Notes under the pieces: model-generated
Seen by the model: only the letters and a program-made list of their open reading frames with translations
The model's database searches: none
Told to the model about the DNA's origin: nothing
Shown: positions 48,001 through 60,000 of the stretch, piece by piece
How positions within the stretch are numbered: the stretch's first letter is position 1
How the letters are laid out: each line of letters starts with the position of its first letter
Assembly (NCBI GenBank): GCA_002633005.1
Contig: NMRA01000742.1
Location: 62,001-126,000 of the forward strand
DNA from: Phoronis australis
Lineage: Eukaryota; Phoronida; Phoronidae
DNA length: 64,000 bases
Reading direction: 5' to 3'
Made by a program: the position numbers and the translations under genes

Positions 48001-51000
48001 GGAAATACAACTTGTGAGAGAAGAATTGTTTTGCTCACACTAGAAAGCTGTCGAAGAGAACAATTTTGCGGTTCGTGAAAGACCGTTTATTTTGCCTGAA
48101 GGTCATGTTAGTATTCTGCTGAGATAAAAAATCGTTGTTTTGGCCTATTGACCTTTCACAACAACCAACAAGCGTCACTAACGTTTTAGGCGGAAACTGT
48201 GGAGAACGATCACACTCCCAAAAAACAACGCAGTCATCTTACGAACTATTATGTGCTTGTCTTTGTATACTGCTTCCGTCATGCAAATGAGCCATCGTAA
48301 TTCCATTACTTAAGGACGGAACGAGGTTTGGGTGAAATGAACAAAACAGGGTTTAATACTCTTGAAACTCAACCTTTACTTACCAGCGCTTGTTATAACA
48401 TTTTGGCAAAATTCGCCGGTTAGATATGGCGGACAAACACAGACACACTTCCCTTCGCTGGTCTTGAACGTGTACCCCTCGTTTTGACAATCCATCATAC
48501 AGTCAGCTGGAATGGTCACTGAACTATTATCTAACGCAGTTCACTCACTGATACAGTTTTTATAAGGAGCAGATATTAGTTTTACAACAATTTGCTCACT
48601 GCGTCCAGTTACATGCTCGCTGAAAGACCTTAAACCGTTAGGCGAGGTTTGTCTTCAGCTCCGCGTGAAGTCAACCTGATATTATAGTGAGGCTTGCTGC
48701 GGTCTCATCCTTCCTTGGAGTGAAGCATCACCAGCGCAATACAATCACTAGAATTTTTACGACAACTGAGTGTAATTGCAGTAGCCATTGCCGCCATATT
48801 GTTATCAGCATTAGTTTTTATTGTAGTTTAGCTTCTCTCGAGGATTTTTCAATTTCAATTCCAGAAACGCTATAGCCGTCAGCCAATGTCAAAAACCAAC
48901 TGTCTGCAATTTTCCGATTTTGAGAGCTTACCTCTGTTTCGGAACTCCATAAAAGCTGACCAATCAAATCACGCAAAATTTGAAATTTATTCGAATAGTG
49001 TCTCATGATTTTGAACATGAGACTAGAGTAAGTTTTTAGGCCTCGGGTCACTTCATCAGCGTATATTTGGTAACACACAAATGAGAAAGAAATCAAAGCT
49101 TTTGGACACAAAAGGCTGAAACTGATTTGAAAAAAGCCTGAGCCTTGACTTGAGCGTGTATTCTTGACCAATATTGTCTCACCGGCACAGCTGTAGAGCA
49201 CGTTGATTGTCTTGGCATCATAGAAGGTCAAGTCCTTTCTTTGACCAGGCAAAAAAGACAGTGCCTCGTTGCGTACTGTGAACGTTGCCCCAGAACCTGA
49301 CGCAAACGCCTGAAATTATAATATCCAGCTGGAGTGAACAATGATTTTTAAGCAGTGAATTTTCAGCAACAACTGTGAGGTGTAGAGGTGGTAACGAGTA
49401 CGACCGTTCGAAAACATCGGACAGGTGTCTCACTCCTAAGAGGCTTGCTATCTATTGTACTCGGGCTTGTCTACTATCTTTACGATATCTTTTCTCCACT
49501 CGATAAGCCGACAAAAGACAATGTTGCTGACAGTGGTCTTTCACTGACTACACGAACAGTGCACAATTTACGAGAATCGCAGACACGTTCGATCAAAAAG
49601 AAAATATCCGACTTTGCTTATAGCTTCCAGTTCGATAGTTCTTTCCCAGATGTCCATTCAAGCCACTTGAATTCTACAGTACGTCACTGGCAATAGTGCA
49701 CCTGTTAGTGGCGTTCGAATAATACCAAATTTGGTTGCAACAATCGGTGGCAGAACAGGTCGGTTAGGCCTCATGTCAGAGAGATCCTATCAAATTCGTG
49801 CACACAACCACTGAGTTTTAAACAGCAAGGGAGTTATTGTAAATTCTGTGAAACTATGATTGACTGATAGTCTCCTCAAAGTCATTGGCCCACCCTATGA
49901 CCCGCTAATGCATCAAACCAATGCCTTATAAGTTGACCTGCGGGTTGCTACGACTTACCCAGACATCGTAGTGCATAATGCTCCCAAGGTCGTAGGGAAA
50001 CAGATTCTGGGCACCGGAAACCACTTTGTACTCGCTTTGGTATTTTGACTTAATGTTCCCCGGATGGACGGTGATAAAATTATCTCGGTCGTTTCGTGAG
50101 TGTTCATGGATGAAGCCAAGTACATGACAGATTTCATGCAAGATGATACCAGGCTGAAATTGAATTGCCAAATTTAACACGGTCAACATAGCAAAGGACC
50201 AGTTAATTGGACAATTTACTACTTGTTACACAAGCTGGACTTCGCTCCGTAGATGCAAGTAAATCGCGCGTACGCAGCACCTTGCACATTCGCGAAGTTG
50301 TCAAGGATAAGAAGCGAAGCACTAGCTTTGATCGGGAGTGTCGTTTCTCTAAACAAAGGGCGCGTGAATACTGTAAGACGGTGATGAGATAGGAAATGTA
50401 AGAACAATGATCAGTGGGCGTACGCATATGGATAATACAACGGGCGATAAACCTGTTACGGATTTTCGAAATGCACGGGCATTTTTGGAAAGTCTCGTCT
50501 TCAAACCGAGAAGCAACGCGCACTTACTTAAGGTACTCACGGATTAAAGCTCGTGCGATAACGTTCTTCGATTGTGTTACGTAACGACGTTCTGTGAAGG
50601 AAAACAAGCTACCTTGTCGACTGTTTCGACGCAGTTACGACTCACCACAAGTCCGCAATTCATAATTTCACGCGTTTTACAAAAAAGGTCAACAATCTTC
50701 ACCAGCATTCCGTACTGTAACAGTTTGAGTCTGCGCAGTCATTTGGTGATCCAGTGGCGGATCTAGGATGTCGTAGCGGGGTCCGGCCCCCTGCCCCCAA
50801 AATTCGATCACGTAATGAGATGCCTCTAGTCGACGAATTTTCGTGGTGACAATTGCGAGGGAGCTTACCTGTTCTTAAAGAAGAGACGAATGGTCAAGGG
50901 GATGTCTTCTGACCGTTACAAAACAGGCTACCCGAGTTTCATGCCAGTGTAGTTGGAAAGGAAAATAGTGCGCCGGACTCTGTGTCGTATCAGAACCTAT

Positions 51001-54000
51001 TCAAATGCTATCGTTTGTTGTTCGGCGGGTGCCCGGATGTTCCATTCAGTCAGTCTTTTTACTTGTACTCCAGTATAAATAACAAGAAAACTCGTAGTGA
51101 CGATCGGCAACTGGTAGAATGCTACATAAGCAGTTTGTAAGGAAACAAGATACTTACAAGAGCGCACGTCTGAGATTGACTGATGTGAAGCAATCTGATG
51201 GTTTGGGTTGAAGAACCAATCATTCCAATCTCTGTTATACACCTGCGTGTGGAGTATTAGAAACAACATATGTAACGCTGCCAATAAGTGTAAATTATCT
51301 ACGGCCAAACTGGCATACTATAAAGCATAGCTTGAGCCTTCCCGTGGATTTCTGGAGAAGATCTTTCACAGATTTTAATATAAGTCACGTGATGTGACCG
51401 ACAAATGGTGTGCAAGAAGACTAATAATTCTTACCTATACCCTATAAACACGTTGATTTGTAATACGCGGTAATCAATAATAGTAGTAGTCCAAAATAGA
51501 AGAGTGTCTCTCTGAACAAGTAACACATTGCAGACGCACTGAGTTTTATTTTTTGTCTCAAGCTTCAGCCATTGTTTGGTTGAAAATTGTCGAGCGCCTC
51601 CGCCATTGGACACGCGCATCTGAACTTACATGTAGCTTGGCTGACCGCTTGACAACACCAGAGCTTGTTAATTACTTCAGACTTCCGGTCTCAGAAAGTT
51701 TTCTTTTGTTAGTAGGCTACAGTGTATATTGCTTTTATAGAAATAGGCTAAAAGGGTCAAAATATATATAATAGCAGGTGAAGTTAGCCAAATTAACCAA
51801 GGCAATGCTGCGTACGTGTACAACACTGACACTGAGTCCGGCGTTGTGCTCGGGTGGACTGCACATTTGGATTTGTCTGATGGAGTAATGACAATTTGAT
51901 ACGCGCAATGCTGAAACGTGTACAACTAATTGGTGTAGAACCAACTTGAGGTGACCCACAACGGGTCCTTGTAGCGACTCGAGGCGACATCTTTCATTGC
52001 ATTGACTTCAAAGTTTTTCACTTTTCTTACGCATCTCCGCTGATGAATTTAAGTTGATTTCCTTCGTAATTCTGATCCACTGCTTGGAACTTAATACAAG
52101 TCTTGTCCTCAAGCAAACCTATAGCTTCCTTTATTCGTCTTTCAACGTAGGCCTGGTTGGCTGTAAAAGATAATGTAAGTTTGTAATCAGTCTGATGTCA
52201 CAATGCGAATTCATTTAAACACCCACGATAGTTTCTAGGAGCATAGACAGTGTATAATTTGTGCAGCATTACTCTACGTCACTCAGCTGAAGGAGTAGCA
52301 CTGTCGAACAATGACAACTTTGCCTTTTCGTTTGTGAAATTGGCTACAAATCCACCTTCTGTCATACAAAATACAATTGACAGTTCGTTATTTATTGAGG
52401 AAGGGCTCTATAAATTGTGTGTCATTTAATTCACTGACAATGGTTTCGAGGAATTACACCAGCTACCTGTTCATTGCAAGAGCAAAAGCTTCATTTTTCA
52501 TATGAGTAAGGAATACTTAGAGAACAATTCTACACCGGTAAAAGATCTGTACCAACATTAGTTTTCTTCGACAGAACGCGGTGTCATTGCCGCTTTAAGT
52601 GATCTAGCTAGTCATGCACCTGTAGTTACTATCTGTTGACAAACAGTGTACCTGAGTTAGTGTACTTCTAAACAACAAGTAGTTTTGTATTTTCAATTGC
52701 CGTGGGCCTAGATGTTCATGTACATGTAGTTATAGGTTCATACTCACCACCCCAAGCCGCTCCGTCGAACGAGTAAGGGATTATTCCATTGGGCCACACT
52801 CGGCCGTGGGCTTTTCGCTTGCGGCGTCTCTTCTACAATTCAAAATTAACACGCATTAAAATACAGGAAGGTCCAGTCTATTTTCCATTTTATGACGGAG
52901 AAACCAAATTTCCTGCCAACAAGAGCTAGATCCAACATGTCACGTTTGGCGCTTGAGTACAAAATTCTCAAAGGACCGATGTCCGCAATAGCTCTACCTC
53001 TGATGTCCTATTTCTGATTAGGCCAAGTATATGTGATGATTGGTCAGAAAGGCACAAAGAACAGAAAAAAATCTCAATTACTACACGACGTTCACGAAAT
53101 TAAAATGATTTCACTAGTAGACGACGGATCACCTTCAGGAGGCTAGTCGGAGGACAAATCTGCTACAACGGTGCCCTTACCTTTATTGTACCGTTGTTGA
53201 TATCGGATGTACGATACTTCAAATCTGGGAACAAGTGTTCGATCGGTTTTGTCTGGAAGACATAGCATTTGTAAGTGAAAATGTCTGAGAGGAAAATAGA
53301 CAAACGGTGCTGAGTTACTGAGGCCCTATCCACAGGATTTTCAAATTAAAACGCAATTTTGAATTCACAGATACACCACCGCATTCAGCGAAAACATCAC
53401 TCAAAAAGAAAACCTATTGAAAACGCTCCCCAGTGTGGGATCTTTTTAAAAATACCGTTTTCTCGTAGACAACGAGAACAACATTGCAAAAACACCGACT
53501 TCACTTATTACCAACAGCGAAGACGTTACTTTCGGAAAACGCAGATATTACTCATCAAATCAAAGTCAGGTCCATGTGCGGAAAACGTTGATTTGCCTCC
53601 ACAGGGCAAAGTTGTTGAAGACCAACACGTGTTTTGGCTAATTTTCGAATCAGAACAACTTGCTATACCTCACTTCATCAATACTATAGCGCGATGTCCG
53701 TTTAGGACGGCCAGTTTTCTAGCATTGGCAACTTTCTGCAACATACCTGCACTCTCTGACCAGGTGAGTCAATAACCACAAAGCTTAGACGCTCTCTGTC
53801 TTGGTTTCGAATTTCTTCTACCTATGTCAAGAAACATTAAACGTTATCATATATGTATGCAAACATTTCAATTAATCAAGCATTGCACTGGGTGGACACA
53901 GACCTTCTTAAGAAATTGTTTGAACATCGGCGTGTATTCGCCTGGACAGTGTGAACACTGCCTCCAATTGATTTGCAATAAGTAATGGGGTACATCAAGG

Positions 54001-57000
54001 AGATGTGTCGTCACCACTTTGTTTAGTACCTTTCTGGGTGATCTGTCAACTGAACTAAAAACTGCCAATATTGGAAACAAAACAGATAACGAGTTGGAGG
54101 TGAAAGTAGTTTGCTATATGCGGATGACATCACACTGCTGAAGGAAAATGAGGTCGACCTGCAGATTTTGTTGGGAGAAAAGCGTTTCCAGCTCCTAATG
54201 TTTTGGTTAAACAGGCAACTGAATAATAACACAAAGTACATACATCAGGGAGTGCACTTTAAATTATTTTTGAATTTATCTAAATCTAAGATGAGACCTC
54301 AAAGATGCTGTTGCAGTTTTCTAAAGTATCATTTCGCTTTTGTTTTATGCAAATTATTTTTAAAAAGGAAAACATAAAAGGCCTGTTTTTAAGTAAATCT
54401 CACGCAAACACGAAACATTTTACAAGTAATTCTAAAGAAAAGTACATAAAGCATGGTACCTGAAAGTTTTGTATAAATTCAATCACGCGTTTGCTAAGTT
54501 CGCACTTTTTTTCTAAGGTAATACACAACATTAAGCCTTGACGACACACTTGAGTGGCGTTAAAAACAGACATCGACTATTGTCAAGGGTGTCATACACT
54601 AGTGTTACCACAGACTAAATAAAGTTGATGAACTTTTGACAAAGCATCATATATTTGCTTATTTTGCCTTAGAGAGACGGTCAATGAACTTTGTGCTGAC
54701 GCAGTTTTATGGTTGATTAGTTGATTCTTTTCCGTGTTATTACATACAAAGAAGTTGACAGTTTTTTGTTGGACCCTTGGCGATTGATGTTAAGGTGAAA
54801 CGTGTCAAACCCAGTCAACCCACTAGTACAGTATACACTCAGTGCTTTTAATAAATGTGATGGATTTCGTCGCGTTTCGTCTTCGTTCTGTGAAGCACTG
54901 GCGGAATGGAACGCGAACTCCCGCACGTGACCCGTGCATTCTAGTCTCAGAGCTTCCGATCATGAGATTTCACGGGACTAGCGTCGAGAGTTTGCATTGT
55001 GAATTATTTCCGGTTGTCTGCTCAACCTCAGATGTGTATGTTTTATAGAGAAAGTTACGGTGAAAAGTGCGGGCTAAAGTAAATTAATGTTGTATTCTTA
55101 AAATCATTTTAGCAGAGTGTTTTCTCGAGACGTCATTTTTGAAAGCTAACTACTGATGCTGTAGCTTTACACCCAACCGCCAGGTTGGTAGACCTATACT
55201 CGTCAAAAGGAGGACAATTTTCAGTAGGAGAAATGGGACCTACAGAAACATCTTATAGGGTATATTGCCGGGAAGAAGAGGGGATGGGGGTGGGGGTGTA
55301 CATGTACGCTGTTGATACCTGTTTGAACCCCAACCTCCTAAGCTTTTAGTTATTCTTTCTTGTGGAATCCCATGTTACGGCTTCTGGGTAGATAGTACTA
55401 TACCCCCCGCTGTTCACGCTAATGATTTGTGGTCCATACATGTAGCTGGTCATGGAACCCAAATGACTGATAAAATTTGCCAATAATTGAAATCTCTTGA
55501 AGTGGTCCTCGAAAAATATCGCACATTTGGCGAACAAATAATATTTTTAAAGAAATGTATGGGTATCAATGAAAATAACAATTTAGCTCAGCGGAATATG
55601 TGCATTTTTGAAAAAAATGAATGACGACACCTTATAAAGATTTAAAGTCGGATTTAAACACGCTTTTCGGGTGAATTTTAAAATATGTTCAACACTTCTG
55701 TGTTTTCTAAAAAATGAACGGAAGCGTGATTTGAGAGAAACATGTGAGACAAGCACATGGCTAGTGAATGAGGGAAATGTACGTTATTTTAAAAGAAGCA
55801 GTCACGGTGGGGTCCCGGAGAGGTACTGAACTGTGAACCACACAGGAGATGTGTGAGCCTTCTATGGAACGTTTCCATATCCAACGATTTGCTGCAGCAA
55901 TGATCGATAAAGAACAACATTTAAAAATACCTTTCATTTGCATTTTCATTATTTATACTTGTTGGAGGGCTTGAAGTCGTAATTGTGCCCCACTGGGGCT
56001 AATCCAATATGAAAATGCAACGGAAGCGGATATTTTGATGATATAAATGATATATGCGCAAGACTGTCTGACGCTGGATGTCCAACCTTTCCACCTTGGA
56101 GTAAGTCTGACATTTTGGATGACGAAAATCGATTCTCGTGGATGCCATGGTAAGTAATAATGCATGCAAGCCATTACAGTACTTTGATTCCATTGTGTTT
56201 TTATATAGGACAGGAAACGGCGAGTCCAAAACAGAAACTCAACACCATGACATTTCAATTGTTCACAGAATAATATAAACCAAACCAGACCCCAGATCCC
56301 ACTGGGCTGAAACTACTGGCGCCAAAATGCAGACGACATTTCCGATGGAGTTTCTAAAATGTCTCAAGGCTTCGCAGGACATAGCTTTCCTGTATAAGCT
56401 GTTTCGAGATTTTTGAAATCTTTCGAGCCTAAAATTTTCTCTTGAAATTGTCACAGAAACGTTTTTCATTTGTATCTCGAACAGTGTAAAAACTGCTAGT
56501 GAATTCTGCAACAAACTGACTACCTTTGAAATGGAATTGTGACCACATGTGCCGAAAAAATTAAATTTCTCGCGCAAAGGTCATTTAAAAGTCGTGCGAG
56601 TAGCGTGCGCGACATTCGTTGGAGGTTCGCTGAGTAGGGCCTACATGTATTAATTCATTCCAACAGAAACCTGTAGGCAGTTCGAGAATAGCACAGAAAG
56701 CGCTAGAAAGCGTTATATCGGGGCTAAACAAACAGTGCAATCGGGGCTGCTTTCACGGCAACATCAATTGCTTCGCTGGCATATAATGAGAAAAGAAGCA
56801 AACCCCCCTACAATGCTTTTCATCACTGCAGTAAATGGTGCCTAAAAGCACTAAATTGTAATTAAAAAAACGTGGCTTCCATAGGTGGGACGAACAAGTT
56901 TATGTCATAAAAGAATGAAAGTTTCTCGCTAATTTTGGAACTTGAACAAGCAGTTTCACTTCAAAAGTTTTAGACCTTAGTGGAAAACGCTAGAAGATGA

Positions 57001-60000
57001 TCACCACTGACGTCTTTGCAAGAGAAGGCTGAAAAGTTGTATTATTGTGATCCGAATTCACCATTCCCTCGTCGTAAAGGAACATTTCTCTTCTCAAGTG
57101 TCTAACGCTACGGAACCTGCCAGAAATTCAAAATGAACGCGCTATGAGGAGCGACTCTTTGCAAGGACATGAACGACTTTTATACCGACCCCCATGACAC
57201 TGACGTCAAACCAACAAAAGTGCAGTGAAGAATCAGTCAATAAAAGAGCAGTCATCAAATCAGAAAATATCGAATAACTTGAGACCGATAAGTCGTAGCG
57301 AGAAACCGATTTACAAGAAAGGTATTTTTAACGTTTATTTATATTCCAAATATCTGAAGATTACCTCAAACGGTCACGAAGCTAAAATTCCGCAAACGAT
57401 TATTCCAAAAAGCTATCACAACGCCATTTTGTGTTCGATTTCGCTCCGAAAAGAGAAACTTTTTGTAAACTTTTTTCAGCATTTTGCAAGATCTGTAATT
57501 TACGTAATGCTATGAAATTTCAGACATATTAGTCAAAGGAGGCAAGAACTACGTCACTAGACGCCAAAAAATAATACTACAGTGTCGCAAATCTCAAACA
57601 ACTCAAAATGGTCCTAGCGAGAAAAGGATTACACATTCTCGATAGCGCTTGACAAGACCTCGACACATGCAATTTTTCATAAAAAGTCGTCAAAAGACCG
57701 CCGATTTAGATTTCCGCAAAGGTTGACTTCGTGAACTGCCCCCACAGCGCCACCTTTGGTCCGATTTAGAAGAAATCATCAGACCCCGAGTATATACGTT
57801 GTGTGTGAATGTCATGTCAGTCGGTAACTCAACCGTTATCCGGCAACTGAACGGCAAGCCGCGGCAAGTATAAAATGACACACGTAGATTTGAACACAAC
57901 GAAAATGTAAGCTCCAAGGTAACGATACGACACGTGTCAATCAAGCAAAAATACGTTTGGATTACTCTGACACATGCAATGGATAATGCTATTTTTACAA
58001 CTACCCGGCATACCAGAAAAACTCGGATTTATACAGAGGTATCGAACTTGTCATAAATTTCGTAAATAACTCAAAAACAAAACATTGAATAAAAAACTGA
58101 AAACATATTATGAAAGCTCATCTCAATATCTAAAATTTCACATCTTTAATAAAAAAGATTCAAATATCTTGAAAACTAGAAGTTTTAAGTAAAAATCGCT
58201 ACAATTCATCTAGTAGAGTATTTCATAGAGAATTCATCGACCAGTTTTTGTGATGTTTGTTCAAACAGTTTATGAGACACCTCCTCGTCAAAACCAAAAT
58301 GCCAAATGGCTTCCAGAGGTGCCTTCTTGAATGTAATTTCACGTGAAAATCAACAAATGTGCACAAGCACAATCATCAGGGAAAAAATATTCCCAAACTA
58401 TTGCATACATATTCCGACATCTGTCGGAGAAAATAACTGAAGGCCTCTTGATAAGAAGGTTCCAATATTCGCTATCTTGGAAACGGTGAGAGATTGAAAC
58501 TTCGCATATCAATAGCAAGTGTGTTGTTTTATATAAGTGACAAGTTTGAGTGCAGTGTGAGAAGCGTTCACGTGCGATTTTGGTAGCAAAATGACCGTCA
58601 CGTCTGCCATCTTGAATCTGATCACGACAAAAAGCCAAGAAGCCTGTTTTATGTAAATTCCCTGTTGATTGGACGAAGAAATGACCTGTAGCGTATGAAC
58701 AAGAAAAAAATCATGATAAAGCAACAGACTTGGCTCTCCCGAAATAATAAAATCTGAGTATTTTCAAAGATATCATGTTGAAAGAGTATAATTTGAGCAT
58801 GACGATTGACAAAATTAGTTTCTGTTCGAACATATAATGTTTTCAGAAGCCCGAAGCGGAAGTGTTACTTTAATGTTCCTCGCAATGGGCTTGAAGATCC
58901 CCTTTCTCATTTGCCTGTGTGATATACTTGTCATAAGGTACAAGTTTAATGACCTTCACACCGTAACAGTCTACATACGCATAAAAGTTGTATACGTACA
59001 TTTTTATACTCCAAAAGTAATCAGTGGATCGAATAATTGCGCACCAATGCCTAAAAATTGCTACAAGATCGTATTTCGAGAGTGAAAAATGCCATCGAGT
59101 CTAATATTGTGGTTATCTTAACGAACCACTGAATGTTAGGTCAACGAGGGTAAGATTTCAGTTACATATAGGTTGTCTTATATTATATCATATCAAAGTC
59201 GAGGTTTCAAATTTGTGAGTGAGCTTGTGGTTCTTACCAACCACCGTGTCGTCAAAATCGCCAACAGAAACCACTCTTGTTCCTATTAATAGTAGGAAGG
59301 GGCAGAACACATGTGCGTCCTACAAATTTATCAATTATCCAGAGTCAAAACGACTTGGATTGTAATTTTTTAGATAATTTGTTTTCTGTCGTTTTGGCAA
59401 ATGTTGAGACCCTTTCCAACAAAAGCCTCCCTTCCGCACGCATGCGCAGTGTCTTCGAAATCTGGACAGACATAGCGAGTTCGAAAACAGTGATGTAATT
59501 TGATAAGAGTTGCAGTTCACAGACAAATCAAACATTGCATTCAGCGCCACTAGCAGTTCCGTGGACCCCTTACACTAGACTGTTTAATTAATGTTTGTTC
59601 AATCCACTGGTAAAACGCAGTTCACGAGAAATTTTCTGCGGGTTTAGTCACAACGTTAATAAATATCAGGTTGAATAAAAAGGTCATGCAGTAATGAAAT
59701 TTTAAGACACGTCATATTGCGTTTACAGGTAATCGTTAACCTTCGTATAGTCCTCTCAAGAATCGTCAAATAATTTTTAACTGGCTATTGTCTACCCATA
59801 AACACATATACTGGCTGAAACATCGATGTCGTGTTGCTTTGATTATGAATTTAAATCGACAGAAATGACTCTTGTTAGTTACGGAAACCACGCGATTAAT
59901 TTTATTCTCAAGTTTGTCACTTGTCACGAATTCATTAAAAAAAGAACAAATCGCAAACTCGAAGGACATATTATGAAAACTAACACTCACAATCATATCT

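Noticed and set aside
51158-51308. Alternative frame reading VYNRDWNDWFFNPNHQ
   Set aside because: The frame set by the split codon from exon 5 gives the conserved astacin cysteine strand instead, so this is a shadow frame.
53359-53775. Plus-strand open frame of 138 codons
   Set aside because: It has no domain, overlaps astacin exon 2 on the other strand and lies in MITE-like sequence with AAACGC words. It is treated as a chance frame.
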